This document shows, one piece after another, positions 12,901 to 26,490 of a stretch of DNA of 64,000 nucleotides; position 1 is the stretch's first letter; each line of letters opens with the position of its first letter. This DNA is from Motacilla alba alba. Taxonomy: Eukaryota; Chordata; Aves; Passeriformes; Motacillidae. The position numbers and the translations under genes are program-made. Under the pieces are notes generated by a model. That model had not been told where the DNA came from. It saw nothing but the letters and a program-made list of their open reading frames with translations, and searched no databases. The stretch is from contig NC_052045.1 in the NCBI RefSeq assembly GCF_015832195.1, positions 1,302,001 through 1,366,000 on the forward strand. The letters are read 5' to 3'.

Positions 12901-15074
12901 AGGTGGGCATCAGCAGCACATAAATCCACTGGATCCTGCAGAAGAGCAGGAAATACATTAACTTTCCCTTTGTAAGAAAAAGAGGAAGGAGATTCAGGTG
13001 GGTTTGGCAGAACTGTACTTCTGGGTTATAAAAACCTGCCCCCATCCCTCAGCCTTTCAGGAGGTTCCCAGTTTGAACCCATTAAATAATCTGGACCAGT
13101 AGCTGCCCTATCAGAACTCTGTTCATTAAAGTGACTTTCAGCAAATTGCTTTTGGTACACCAGCAGTACCAAACAAAAAATAATTATTAACATTTCTAAA
13201 AACTACCCAATCTGAAAGAGAACAAAAATGTTTTGAGAAATTTTGATTCCAACTTCATTTCTTTATTCACTGAGAAAGTGACAAGTGTCATCACATCACA
13301 ATATCTACAATGCTTGTACTGAATCTTTACACAACAATTCTTCTCTTTACCCAGAAAAAAGAACAAAGGAAGAAAGAGAGAAATGTAATATTAGCACTGG
13401 ATTTATGTGCTGCAGTGGAAATGAGATGAATACACAACTCGCAGACTTGTCAAAGACATATTTGGGTAGTGGCAAACACTCATTTCAGAAAATGGGCTAC
13501 AGCCTCTTGTCTGTCAGATGAAGTGCAAATACAAGTTCAACATTAAAACAAAAAAAGAAAAACCCAAGATGAAAGTAAAAATGTGAAAAAAATTTCCAAA
13601 AACTCCAAACACTTTCAGGGAAATTCATCGCTTTCTGAAGAGAACAATCAGCTCCAAGTGCCAGTGTCTGGTTTGCAGCACATTCAGACAGATCTAGTCT
13701 GGCAATAACACACTACAAATACTTCCAGAGCTTCACTACCCTGGGCTGCTCTGCTTTCAGGGTTCCTTTTTAGTTTTTTCTTTGGTTTTTTTTTTTTTTT
13801 TTGAACGTGCAAGTTAAAGGTTGATTCAGTTCTCCCCTGCAAAACCCTTTCTCTCCAAAGGTTGTATATTTGGATTTACCGTGGCTGGTTATTGCAACAA
13901 GGAGAGGGAGGAGGATGCAATCCTACAAGGCTCAGAAAATTGGAAGAATAAATCATGACGGAGACTTTTTCTTCCATTACATTTACTTTTAGGAGAACAG
14001 TATAAATAAAAGCCTGCAAACGAGAATGAAACAGGAACCAGGACACACGAATCATCCCCACTTCTATTCCTTTCTTACTCCTGCTGAGGCTTTTTCTGTC
14101 TTTACTCTAGAAACACAACACTCTGAAAATCTATTAATATTCCTGGTTTTCCCTGGCTGACTGTCATTATCACAGGAAGTGAGAAATGGCTGTCAAGCTC
14201 AAAAGCAAACCCAAGCACATTCCAAATCCCCTCCAGCCACGGTTGCTCCATATAAGGACTTTGCTGCTATTATGGCAGGAAGCAGAGTAAATAATTTAAA
14301 GAAATAATTAAAAATGTTAATAATTAACAATCCCAAAGCTCCCTGTTTCTCCCCAAGTTTGCTCTCGGAGAGGAAGCAGGGAGCTCTTAGCCCACCCAGG
14401 GCTTATCAGTGCCCAGCACACAGGGGACAGGGAAATTGAGATCACATAGCCTGGATTGGACTAGTGGGAGAACACAGTTAAACAAGACAAAAATCTGGGC
14501 CCAAGTGGAAAAATCATCACAATAGGAGGTGGTGCTCCGAGAGCCAGCTCTGAGCTTCCATCCTCAGCACAATCTGCCCGTGTTCAAGGGCTTCACCCGA
14601 CTTTCCTCCAGAGAGCAACGAGGAGAGAAGAAATGTGAGTAACTTCTCATGAGAAGCAGGCTTAAATAAAGTCTGGAATTAGTTCATTAGTTCATATTCC
14701 GACTGTAGGGTCAGATTTTAATGACAAGGCCAACACCAGGCAGTAACTTCCAGTCATAATCACACATCCAGAAATAAATCAGACTGTTGCATGCCTCCTG
14801 GCTTTCTGGGAAGTGTCCTTTTTTCATCTGTCCAGCTGAAAGCCATTTCCAGTCATTTAGGGCTGTTGATGCTGAGTGGAGCTCAGATTTACTCAGATAT
14901 TGGTCAAACATTGAAGTGCTCTGAACACAACCAAGGCTGCACCTCCAGCAGCGTTATTGTTATTGTTTCACCTCCCAAAACGCAGAACATTTCTGAGAGC
15001 CTGGTCCTTCTGTGCCCTCCCTGCTGAGGCTGAAGTCCCAGCCAAGGTCCCAGAGCTGCCCCTCTGCCCTGCCC
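12901..15074. other. Unique non-coding stretch
   Basis: AT-rich unique sequence with a 17-base T run at 13786-13802. On the minus strand that run reads as a poly(A), but no AATAAA lies just upstream, so a processed pseudogene is not supported. No gene is recognised. Confidence 0.5.
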
Positions 15075-15465
15075 TGTCACCCCGACATTTTTATGAAAAT
15101 CCTTTGCTAGGATTTTTCTCCTGTTCTAGCTGAGAAGCCTCAGAAAGGAAATGTAAACAATAACTATTTGATAACTGTGAAATGTAGTCTAGAAGTTGTT
15201 TACCAACAGGTGCATCTTTGATTGGCCCATGTGAATTGTCTCTGCCTAATGACCAACCATGGTCCAGCTGTGTCGACTCTGAGAGCCACAGGTTTTTGTT
15301 ATTCATTCCTTCCTACTCCTTTCCAGCCTTCTGATGAATCCTCTCTCTCTACTCTTTTAGTAGAACATTTTAATATAATATATATCATAACATGATAAAT
15401 CAGCCTTCTGAAGAAGGGAGTCAGGATTCTCATCTCTTCCCTTGTCCTGGGACCCCTCGAACACA
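15075..15465 (+). mobile_element. Solo LTR of an endogenous retrovirus (copy 1)
   Basis: This block shares its whole length, in order, with the inverted block at 46951-47400. Shared landmarks are a TGTCAC start, GAGAAGCCTCAGA near 15132, ACCAACAGG near 15201, GTCCAGCTGTGTCGA near 15261, CCAGCCTTCTGATGAATCCT near 15324, an AT-rich core near 15370, and GATTCTCATCTCTTCCCT near 15425. It starts with TG and can be read as ending in CA at 15465. The 4-base word GCCC lies immediately outside both ends, which could be a target-site duplication but may be chance. There is no internal retroviral sequence next to it, so it is a solo LTR left by recombination. The exact family cannot be named without a repeat library. 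Confidence 0.8.
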
Positions 15466-18400
15466 GCCCCACTGCCCCATCCCCTCTGGCCTCTGCTGTG
15501 CCCTGCTGGAAGTGCCCTTCCCCAGCACCACTTGTGGCCAGACTGTTGAGTCATCCTGCTACAAAATTTTTGTAATGACAATTACAGAGCCTTTTTTCTG
15601 ATCATTTAAAAGTACATTAAAATACAGCCCTAAGGCGATGAACAACTGGCAAAAGAGTAGCAGTCCCAGTGAAATCTAGGATTTCTTTGTCATTTCTTTT
15701 TTTTTATTTTTTTTTCCCCAAGCAACCTCAGAGAAGCAGCATTTTGGAGGAGAGGTAACGTACCTCATTAAACCAAATAATGCAGCCAGGAGAAGCAGAC
15801 AACCTTTCAGACACACAGCTCCTTCAGGTCAAACACCACAATGAAATAATTCTCGAATTATTGCAGAAGTGTACTTATCTCCAGTGATAACAAATGTGCA
15901 TTTGAGTTTTATCACTGCTTCTTAAAGCCTTAACATTTTGGTTTGGGAAGGTACACAAGCTCCATATAGCCCTGGAACAGAAAACTTCTCCACTTGAGCT
16001 GTACCAGAAAGAGCACAGACTCTAAAGAAAAACAAAACTGCAGAACTCCTTCACTCCTCCTCAAGCATATGAGTTAGTATTTTTATACAAGTGAGTTTTA
16101 CCAAACTTTACTGCCCTACAGCTCAAAGTCATAAAATTTCTTTTCATATAACACTCTAATCTTCCTCTTTATTGGCTCTGCCACCTAACCTTCTGTAAAT
16201 GGCAAATTTCATTAGCACACTCTTGATTTTTCATGAAGCTCCCCAGTGAAAACATTACATTTGAGCAGGCCTAAATCTGAGCAAGTTGAATTCCAGATGC
16301 AACTTGCCTCGTTGTTGTGAACGTGAGACCTGAGACTAAAGCAAAGCTGATGAAGTAACCCAGAGGGAATTCACTTAAATCACCTCTGCAATGCACTGTC
16401 CACCCGGGGCACCAGGATTGAAGGCACAAAATGGCAAATAGACGGGTTTGCTCCCCTGTGCTGCTCTGCAGCTACTGCTGGGGGGGTTTGTCCCCCCTCC
16501 GAGGACCAGAGCAGGCTCCAACAAGTTGAGAGGCCTTTTCTCATATTTAGAGCCTTCATCTGGAGCCTGACTGGAGGGATTTGTCTATCAATCCTTCACA
16601 CTTGGTGCTGCCCTGAACTGATCACCCCTTTAATTAACCATGTTAAACGAGCTCCCTGAAGCTTATGATGCTTCTGTCACTTGCCTGTGGGTTTCCTCTT
16701 CACTACAAGCCTGAGTGCTTCCATTAAGTTTACAGTGAGAAGAAACCAATAGAGGAAATGATGAAGGATATCCCTGGGCTCCATTTGAAAGACTGTTAAA
16801 GAAGGCTGCACAGCAAAAGAGAATTTAACAAAATCACACATGGGGTTTTTTTTGTTTGGGTTTTTTTTTTTTTTTTTGGATGCCTAGGGAAAAGAAACAG
16901 AAAGAATGTATTTATTTTACTGTACTTAAAATGTCTTTTGTAATAGCAAAAAAAATCCCCCATTGCCAAGCAGTGGCAGCCACCAGAGAGGACACAGTGC
17001 ATGCTCCAGCTGTGATCCCTGAGCTGGGGAATCGGGGTCTCCAGTGGAAATGGGAATATTAACATCACGTGTATGGCAAGGAGCTGGAAGCAAGGAAGGA
17101 TTTGCTGGGGCTGTGACTGGATGGACAACACCCCCAGAGATTCTTCTCCAAAGCCTTGTCTGGATATTAACAATGCAGTGGCCACCTTGGAGATCTGCAA
17201 GATTTTGCCAGGTCACTATCTGTAGCATCACCATTATCTCCTTTAATGAGCACTGTAAGTGATGAAGTGTCAAACAATTAACACATTTCTCCTAGTCTTG
17301 CACTTAGGATAACACATATTTCCCAAGAGTGGCAAAGAATTTATTTGGCTTACTTTCAATTTGTGCAAGGAGGGTACAAACGTAGCCTCAAGAGCAGCGA
17401 GCCTGGTACATCATTACCACTTTCTGCAGGTACACAGTTACAAAGTTAGGGAGCTTCTGCCCGAGTTCACAAAACTGATAATGATGAAGCAAATATGACT
17501 GTTGGCAAATACACATTTTACAAAATGAGCTAAGTATTTTAGCACCTTGAACAAGCAATGGATATATGAAAATAATCTTCCTCCTCGCCTTCCTCTGAGC
17601 AAAGACAAAACCCACAAACTTTCAAAGCTCGAAGTGAATTGATACATTTTTTAGTGGTTAATTCTTCATTCAGCCAATCAGCTTTTCAGCCAAACATTTG
17701 TATTTTTTAACTGTGTGTGATACAGGACAGGCAGTATATAGATTATTTAGGGCTGGAACAGATAGACACAAACAACAACCCCTGAACACTCACTGGAACC
17801 AGTTTACCCAGCCCAGGTTTCCATTTCTTTGTGTGCAGCTCCTCTGAAGAAACGAGCAAGCAACTCAGCTCCCTCTAACAAAGTCTGTCGTGCCACAAAC
17901 ACAACTTGAACCAAACTGCAACATTCCTGTTTCTCTCCTTGGAAAAAAAAAGGAGAGCTTGGCCTGCCAGCAAGTGCAGACTGGGATGGGAGGTGCCAGC
18001 CCTGAGCAGCTGCAGGTACCCCACTCCTCCCGGGGCTCCTGCACATGCCACATGCCACTCACCATAATTACTGAGAGCCAGAAGGAAAAGCCAGAGCACA
18101 GGCAGGAAATGTACAGCATTATCCATAAATAAAAGATTACTGCTCCACAGTGCTCTTGTCTCTTCTAATTCCTGCTTTTCCTCCCCACAGACCAATAGCA
18201 GTGTTGAATTCTGATGAAGCAAAGTGTGGTTCAACCTCAGGCATTTTTTGAGGCAGAGAGCAATTAATTGGCATTAAAGCAGCACACAGCAACACTCACT
18301 TTGCTGTCAGGGGAATGGCCAGCTGAAGAGTTAACTTTGGCAGTACCAGCAAACTTTGACCACAAGTTTAAATGCTTGCTTTATTTATCCACCTCCAATG

Positions 18401-20814
18401 CAAAGTAAGTGCTGCTCGCTGCATCCGAGCATTTAACAATGATTTTAATTCCAACCTGCCCATACAGTCCATGGAAGCAAAATCAAGTGCCTCCTATTAA
18501 AAACACGCTGAATAGAGCCTGGATGAATTAAGGATTGGGTGATAAGCCTTGGGAAGAGAAAATACACTGAAGTCTGCATCTGTGGCTCTCCAGACTCCAG
18601 AACAGAGAGGAGCAATGTAAAATAGCAGTGATCCATGACACCATGGCTACTTGTTTTTGTTTCCTGAAAACACAGACCCAAAAATGGGAAGTGATAAAGG
18701 GGAGATACAGACCCAAAACTTCGCCCTTCCTCCCATTCTTGAGCAAGAGTGAAGAATGTTCAGCTTTTTTCTGGTTTTACTTTCAAAAAGCTGCAGGGTT
18801 GACAGAACATACGAGACACAGCAAGATAGACAGTGTGCCTAGATCCTTCAAGTTTACAACTGTCAAAATTGTTAAACTGTGCTATTTTTAGTGAAATTAC
18901 AATTTGGAACTGGCATGTTGCTTCCACACAGTTGGAGCCTGCTGCAATGCCAGTGAGCATACTTTGATTTATTGCTCTTTTATTCAGGTCAGGAACCATA
19001 ACCTCCAGAGCAGGGAATTCATTGGTTTTAGTGCTCTAGACTAAAGAGGTGAACGTGGCCTTCAAATTAAAGCTGTTTATGTTATGAAGGAGAGGACAAT
19101 CTTCAAAGTGATGGAACTGGTTTTCCCTAATTAGCTAGAACTAAATTTGATGGCAACCTACTGAAACAGACAACAGGGTAAGGAAACAGAATTGTTCAAC
19201 ATGTTTAAGAGAAGTGAAATCTGGTAATCAGAAATTAGCCTGAGTGTAAGAAAACAGCCTCCAAGAGAAACATTAAAGAAAAAAAAAAGAAAAGCTGAGA
19301 GATAATTAATTTCAAGCATAAATTGTTCCTTAGATAGATGGGGACTGGCAGCATTTTAAGATGGTGCCAGTGGAAGCATCCTAAATGTCTTGAAATTAAA
19401 ATAGAAACCAGTCAGCCTCTGACAGCAGCTAATTCCTCTCCTCCATAGAACCTCAGTTCAAGTGTTATTTGTGCATTCTCTGTGCTTTGATCAATAATGT
19501 ACCAGTACCTAAAGTACAAGCAGCAGCATCTGTACTCAAAGAAAAGGAAAGGAAGAAAAACAAACCACCCTGTGGAGTGAGGGAGGAGCTGAGCAAGAGC
19601 TGGTTCTCAATGCTCCGTCCCAAAACCAGAGTGAGGAATTTGGCATTTCCAGGAACCGGGAACATGAGCATCCCAACAAGAGCCATGCAGGACTCCCTGA
19701 TGGCCTCTGCAGCACCAGGAGGGCTTGCTGCAATGAGGAGGGGAAGAATTGTCTGGATGAGTGCTGCTGGGAGAGAATGCAAGGAAACCCAGTCTTTGTG
19801 CCAGCCTGACAATTCACCAACATTCCCTCCCAGACTGGTGGTGGCCAAGTTTGAAAAGTCTCATGTTATGACAGGTGTCAAGGAGAAGTACATAAAAAGC
19901 CCTGCAATCTTAGAACAAAATCCATGAAAAATATAATAAACCTTTAAACCTGGCACCATTCCTTTAAAGTGAAAACAATTAAGCACCATTTTAAGCAAAG
20001 TAGCCAAGGGGAATGACAGAAATCAAACATTTTTATTTCCAGATTAAGTAACATTACGAGAAGAAAAACACAAAACACAAAGAATAAAAGGGATTGGTTC
20101 TGCATTGCTAAACCATAAGGGACAAAAACCCGTGTTGGCATAACATTTTTCATTAACTACAGCAAAAGCAAAATGTACATATCAGTGTTACACATCCTTT
20201 TCTTGCCTAAGGCTCTGATTAAGTTCCCCAAACTTCCTTTGCTGTATAGCTTTTAATGCACCACCACATATTTTTCTGCTATCATTGAACATGTCAGAGA
20301 AATATCTCTGCAGCATGCTAAATCTAGGTTAAGACTCATGGAGACAAAGAGTGTTCCGTTTTTCTACTCAGGATATTGAAATGGCCATGCTGAGGGATTT
20401 TTCCTACTCAAGTCCATCCATTTCTATGAAATAACCACCTCCCTTCTGCTCCAGCACCAGCCACAAGTGCTCAGGTGACTCAAAGAAATTATTATTTGAC
20501 TGATAACGGCCACTGGAGAATTCCTCTTGCATAAGAAGCTATCTTGATATGAATCTGATAAAAGCAGCATGCTCTCCCCTGCCATGTCAGTTCCTTTCAA
20601 TCTCTGCTGTGCAGAGGGAACAGAGCAGGAGAAAATGTGGCCTGCTGGATTTTACAGGAGCACATCAGAAGGAAGAGTTCCTCGATTTTTCATCTCACCG
20701 CATCCCCAAACTGTAAAACGTTTCCTTGACAGAATTCCCTTTCCTTTACAAAAGGCCACAACGCTTGCCATCCATAAGAGCTGATGTATTTGAACATCAG
20801 TCTTTGCCAAGGCT
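15466..20814. other. Long unique non-coding stretch
   Basis: Predominantly AT-rich unique DNA with T-rich runs near 15695-15717 and 16861-16877. Open frames are all short, and their predicted peptides look like random translation. A region near 19460-19930 stays open for about 150 codons on each strand without resembling a known family. No RNA gene or named repeat is seen. Confidence 0.5.
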
Positions 20815-21070
20815 GCTCCTGCCGGAGCCCCAGAGCGCTGAGAGCTGAGCGGGCTCGGCTGGCTCGGGCAGCAGGGCCGGGCTGGCAGAGCTGCTGACAG
20901 GGGTTTCCCTCCTCCCACCCAGGCAGGACAGGCAGCATGAGCCACAGCACTCCCCGCACTGCGCACAGAAGTGAGAGTGAATGGAGAAATTATTCATTAG
21001 GTGCTACAAAGGAGCAGAATTTGTTCACAAACTTTCTGTGCGAGCGGTTCCCATTGTGCGAGGCGCCATT
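20815..21070. promoter_or_regulatory. Modestly CpG-enriched patch
   Basis: CpGs cluster here (in CCGGAG, GAGCGCTG, GCGGGCTCGG, CTCGGG, GCCGGG, CCCGC, GTGCGAGCGG, GCGAGGCGCC) against a CpG-poor background. An exact 10-bp palindrome, TCGCTAGCGA, lies a little downstream near 21189. The patch is short and has no TATA box or recognisable first exon, so a small CpG island or promoter is only one possibility. Confidence 0.25.
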
Positions 21071-21296
21071 CAAATCCTGCCTGCTTCAGCTCTCTGCAGC
21101 CTCGTGAATTTTAGGAAACTGGGGTAATATTTCAATATCAATAACACAAGACCAGCTGTTGAACTGATATAGAAAACTTCTTTGGCCTTCGCTAGCGAGC
21201 GAAATTTTCCCTGCAGCAGAAGGAATTTTGATCAGCCTCAGATGCGCTGGCGTGGCACACACGGTGCCTGCTGGAGCCACGTGTGGGAACAGAGGG

Positions 21297-21812
21297 GAGA
21301 GGGCACTGCAGCCCTGGGCTGGGAAACTGGGAACTGAACTGAATCCCAGGGAACTGAACTGCAGCCCTGGGCTGGGAAACAGGGAACTGAACTGAATCCC
21401 AGGGCTGGAACAGAGGGGAGAATGCACTGCAATCCCAGGGCTGGAAAACAGGGAACTGAACTGAATCCCAGGGCTGGAACAGAGCGGAGAGTGCACTGCA
21501 ATCCCAGGGCTGGAAAACAGGGAACTGAACTGAATCCCAGGGCTGGAACAGAGCAGAGAGTGCACTGCAATCCCAAGGCTGGAAAAGAGGGGAGAGTGCA
21601 CTGCAGCCCTGGGAACTGAGCTGCATCCCAGGGCTGGAAGAGAGGAGAGAACTGAGCTGCATCCTTGCTCTGGAACAGAGGAGAGAACTGAGGTGGATTC
21701 CTGCTCTGGAACAGAGGAGAGAACTGAGCTGGATCCCAGGGCTGGAACAGAGGAGATAACTGAGCTGCATCCCTGCTCTGGAACAGAGGAGAGAACTGAG
21801 CTGCATCCCCAG
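21297..21812. repeat. Compound minisatellite: 69-bp units followed by 36-bp units
   Basis: From about 21300 to 21600 the period is 69 bases: GTGCACTGCA-type starts at 21421, 21490 and 21559, with earlier copies partial. From about 21615 to 21812 the period is exactly 36 bases: ACTGAG starts at 21615, 21651, 21687, 21723, 21759 and 21795. Both units are built from the same words (GGAACTGA, TCCCAGGGCTGGAA, CAGAGG), so the shorter unit is a sub-repeat of the longer. Both periods are multiples of three, so frames stay open. The two longest minus-strand frames (about 250 codons) begin at GTG, not ATG, and encode only a serine/valine/proline-rich periodic peptide. They are treated as artefacts of the array. 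Confidence 0.95.
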
Positions 21813-24800
21813 GGCTCCCGGCCTCCCCCCGGGATGCTCACACAGCTGCACGGGTTGGCTCCTCACGGTGACCCTGCACAGATGCTGTGGGACAGGGACA
21901 GCTCCTGGGGGACAGGGGGATAGGGACAGCTTCTGCTCCCTCCACTCTCCCGAGCTCCTCACTGGTGGAGGATTCGTGCCTCAGGGTGAAGCTCAGGATA
22001 AACGGGCACGATTTGCATTTCGCACGGAACAAATGGTGAGAGGAAAAAAGGAGGCGAACATCAGCTACTGACTGCTCAAATCTGCTAAAGGCACTGCTGA
22101 TTGTACCTTTCACTTGCAAACACCTCCAGAGGCAGGTGAGAGAACCGTGTTATTTTAGGCTTTTGTAGTTCTGAAGGCACTGGCTTTGCACCGGTTTGGA
22201 GATCAATATGAGAGTACCGAGCTATCCACATAATTCTATACTTCAAACCTTGACTGACTCTTTCAGGCACCATTAAAATCTCATTTATGCTCTGAGCTTA
22301 GCATGAAGCAAATGTACAAGTTGTGTACATGTCAAGCTTAGTGCCACCAAGACAATTTCTTGAGAGAGGCACAGAGTCAAGTGCTCTTGTCACAGCTACA
22401 GGAAAAAAATAAAGATGTTTATTCTAGTAAGGCTCCTCCACTGTGCCCTTCCCAGAAGACTCAGAGGATTAAGTGTGATGCTGATTATGATGACCAAAAC
22501 TAAATACAGATATTTCATCATTATTCAGGAGTGTCAAAGTGAATTTTATGCTGTTAAATATATCACCCCTGAAAGAACAGCCTGAGGCTTAGGCAACTCA
22601 ATTAGTAATTGAGTGTGTGCCCAAGGAGTTTGTGTGTAGTCCAAGCACACACATGGTCCAAGAAACTCACACTCCAACGTCACTCTTTTGACATCTAGGC
22701 CACAACTCCAGGACTAAATATTTGCATTTAAGTTCTGGTTTCAGGCCTCCTGGAGGTGTAAAGTAGGATGGTGTTTTCTTTTTCCCTGATTTTGTTTTTC
22801 CACACAACTCTGCATTGCCAAAATCTGCCTGGAAACTGAATGCAGGATACAAATGTAGCAGAGAAAGTCAGCATTTCAGAAGAATTCAGAAATCAAAAGT
22901 GTCAACAGTAGGGTTTTCAGAAGGTCAGAATTAGTAGACTTTCAACAAACTTCTGAATACTAAGGAGGTTGAGGCTGGTGTAGAAGGGTAAGTCAAAGCA
23001 AAATACCATATTTTTTGTTATGCCATATATCAACAATTACTGTTAACACACAGCAATTTGATTTAATCCCAGTTTCACATTTCCACTGACAGTCTCCATA
23101 AAAATCAGTGAAAATTTAGTTACTGGATTTCTCATGCCATTCTCCCAAGTGCTGAGAAAGTTTCAGACTGCGCCTGTAACAGATCATTTAATACTGCCAG
23201 TAAAACATCCCATGCAGAAGCCAGTAAATAAAAGAGTTTCTCCTGTCTTAATTCTAACGCAGTCTGTAATGTGTGAAATCTCTCCTTGGCAGGGGCTCCA
23301 GAGGAAACAGGGCATTGTTTTCTGTCTTCCTTGCTCTGTCTCCTCCTTCCTCAATTTCTGCATTCTCTATGGACCCAGAAACACCAAAAAATGACTCAAC
23401 TCCTTTATATGACCCAAAAAAATCCCCAGAAAACCTTTTTATCTCCTACAGCAACACATTAAAGGCAGGTTTTTTTTTTCCTTTAAACATCACTTAAAGC
23501 ATCCTCTAGCTTGAACCACACACAAATGTTTTCAGCCCTCTCCTGGTCAGAGGAAACTCCTCATTATTAATATTGCCCCAAGTTCTGTGACACCAGTGGG
23601 CAGCTGGACACTGCTGACGAGGGCAAGGCCCAGGAGTGCAGGGTCACAAAATGTTTGGTGACATCAGCCAGGAGTGGGGGCAAACAACAACCCCCACCTG
23701 CAGCAAATGCCCTGGGGTGCAGGGTGAGCAGCTGGAGCCTCCAGGAGGCTGAATTTTGGTGGGAGCCACGGGGAGTCTCTCAGAGCCTGATTTGCTCAGC
23801 TTTCCAGAATGAGAGCTGCAATCTGCTCTGACTGCAATCCACAAACACAGCCACAGAACACATGTTCCAGCTGAAAAATAGCATTGGCAGAGGAGCTGGA
23901 GTACTGCAAGTGGTCATGATTTAGCTGCAGCTGGAAGGTGCCATGAAGAAGTACTGCCCCTGGGGCAATGGGACCCCAAAACTCTCTCCTCCCATTAACA
24001 ACTGGACAAAATGCTTGACTTGTCTGAGGAAGGAACTCAATCAATTTACATCACTAGTCCAGAAGTCTGGATTTTGTAACTTTAATGATGACATGGCTTT
24101 GGATGTCATCTTCTGTCTGCTTTGAGACAAATGTTTGCGCAGCTCTACCCTGATGCCAGACCAGCCATTCCATGTTTTCAGTCTCACAATGATTTTTGTT
24201 TACAAAGCTCCCGCACATTTCTTTTTAACCAAGTTATGGTGCTACAGGGACACACAGGTTTAGTATCAAAGGCAACAATATCTGGTGAATTTCTCTTCAG
24301 CCTGGAAATCCAGAACTGCTGGGAGAAAAAGATCCTGTTCAGATGTTCCAAACATTTCCAAAGCTTTCCTCCCTCCATTTCCAGAAGTCTCTCCTCTATC
24401 TCCATTCCCTTTAAACTGCCTCTAGCATCACAATCACAGACAGTCCATGTGTCTGCACCACACTGGCAGACATTATATTCTCAATATTTTATTACAGCTA
24501 TTAAAAGCCATCACAGGATTGGTTTGTTTCTAAGCTGAACAAAGCCATATTAAATGAAAAGCACAGTGCAGGAGTAGAGGAAGAACTTTACAATCATAGT
24601 TGACAGCTTAGCTATTTATGCTGTAAATGCATCATAAATAATTTCTGAGGTCTTCATACATTCCTGTACTTGGTCTGTAGGAGGCTCATGAATAGATTGA
24701 TAGGGATAGATAGATTATGAACCAGAGATCCCCAAAGCTTGCAGGGAGGCAGTGCCAGAGCCTGCTCCCCCAGTGAGAGCTGGTGCTGACCCCCCAGAGC

Positions 24801-25171
24801 CACTCTGGGAAAACCACCACCACAGATCCATTCACACCTGGGCAGCTTCAACAACGAGGAGAATCAAATTCCAGAGACCCTCACAACAGGCAAAGGCACA
24901 CCCAGGTCAGCCTCCAGGCCTGTCCGCTCTTGCTCTCCACCTTCCCATTGTTAACCTTTCCCACTCAGCCCCTGACCTGCTGTGTGTTCCCTCCTTGCTC
25001 CTTCTTCTCCCTTTGTTAGCAGGTCTTGCTAACGGGGCCTCTTTTCCTTTGCTTGAGCTGACCCCAGCCCTCAGAAGCCCTTTAGCTTTTCTCCAGCTCC
25101 TCCCCTCTTACCCTGAACCTTCTTTGCCTCTCCTCCAACCTGCACCTACTCCTCTTTCTCTTGGTGCCAGG
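21813..25171. other. Unique non-coding stretch
   Basis: Unique sequence with a CpG-richer start (to about 22030), an AT-rich middle and a pyrimidine-rich, CTCC-rich end from about 24900. A short perfect hairpin, TTAGCA/TGCTAA around a 5-base loop, lies near 25016. No gene is recognised. Confidence 0.5.
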
Positions 25172-25290
25172 CTCCTTTTCCCACCAGCTCCTGGTGCTCC
25201 TGACCATTTTCCCCCAGCTCCTGGTGCCTCTGATCCTTTTCCCACCAGCTCCTGGTGCCTCTGATCCTTTTCCCCCAGCTCCTGGTCTCC
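25172..25290. repeat. Minisatellite, 30-31-bp pyrimidine-rich unit, 4 copies
   Basis: CAGCTCCTGG recurs at about 25185, 25215, 25246 and 25276, each preceded by a CTTTTCCC(AC/CC)C block. The unit is strongly pyrimidine-biased on the plus strand. The proline-rich frame across it follows from composition. Confidence 0.9.
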
Positions 25291-26490
25291 CTTTGCTCTG
25301 AGCCCACCTCAGCACAGCCCCAGCAGCTCCCTGCTCCAGCCCTGCTGTGCTTTCCTCCTGACCACTGACAGCTTCTGATCCTTGTCCTTGTCAACTTGTT
25401 GTCCTTGCAGGACCAAGGACAGGGAACTTGAGCACTTCAGGCAAGCAAAGGGACAGAATTTATTCCTGTGCAGAGATGCCATTCACTGAGATATGCTTCC
25501 CCATATAAAAAGGGGCAATACTTGCTTTTTCATTAAAAAATAGAAGATTGTATTTGTTTGATGAGAAAAATTTTCTAGAGGTTTTTGGTTTTTTTTTTCC
25601 CAGCAGGAAAAAAGGAGCTAAAAAGATGACAAAAATTTGCCAAGATTTTGCAAAACTGGAATTTACAAGCGGCGGTATTTATACAAAAATAAGGTTATTT
25701 ACTAACATAAAACAACCTACAAGGCTTAAAAGTGACAGAAATTTATGTAAGAAAAAAATCCATCAAGGTTTGTTAAATAAAAACATACTACCTGCCAACA
25801 GAAACATTAAAAAAGAAAAATAATTTTTAAAAAATCTCAGATACAGAAAACGCAAATTATCTGCATACCAAATTCTTCTGCAGCTATCTGGTGTTCACCA
25901 GCTGCTGGATGCTGAGCAATGCCAAGCTCTGACCTTGCAGGGCTGCTCCTGCCCAGCTCTGTCACTTCACCCACTTTGTCTTGCCCCTGCCCTGTCCCAG
26001 CAGCCAGGCTGGAAATGTCCCTGTCACTCCCTGAGCCCACCCTGGGGCAGCACATGGCTCAGATCCCTCATGCCAGCCTGGAGTTTTTAATTCCTCTGGG
26101 CATTCAGCCTACCCCGAGCAGCACCTGGACAGCTCCAGCACAGCCCAGCAACAGCAAACGCTGCTCACAAAAGGCAGAACCCAGTTGTTATTTAAAGCCT
26201 TAAAATATTCAACGCTTTCCAGGCCAATTTATTATTCAATTGCTCAGAAATGACAATTTAAGCCTGCTGCTGAATCCTCACTGCCCCCCTCTGTACACAG
26301 CCTGCCTAACTGTGCTGCTCAGCAGCTCTGGCACAGCTCTGGCAGCTCCAGCCCAGCCTCTCCAGGCTCAGGGTGATGAGAGCTTCGCGCAGAGATCCCT
26401 CAGCTGGGGCCCCTCTGGCCAGACTGCCCGAGAAAGCTCAGGATGGCCTTCCTGTATCCCAGAGCTGCAGCAGGGAGGCTCCAGCAGGGC
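25291..26490. other. Unique non-coding stretch with a short hairpin
   Basis: The stretch includes a perfect 8-bp stem hairpin at 25400-25421 (TGTCCTTG / CAAGGACA around a 6-base loop) and an A-rich segment near 25500-25850. GC-rich sequence leads into the next array from about 25920. No gene is recognised. Confidence 0.5.

Noticed and set aside
13786..13802. Poly(A) tail of a minus-strand retrocopy
   Set aside because: The run is short, no polyadenylation signal precedes it, and no similarity to a known gene was seen.
18882..18891. Exact MEF2-type site CTATTTTTAG
   Set aside because: A 10-base degenerate motif is expected several times by chance in 64 kb. A second similar site lies near 8894 and neither has supporting context.
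19469..19927. Open frame of about 150 codons, plus strand
   Set aside because: A similar-length frame is open on the other strand, there is no recognisable domain, and it fits chance in GC-moderate sequence.
21192..21962. Open frame of about 256 codons on the minus strand, the longest of the window
   Set aside because: It lies in the 69/36-bp minisatellite, starts at GTG and encodes only a periodic peptide. A second frame is open over the same stretch.
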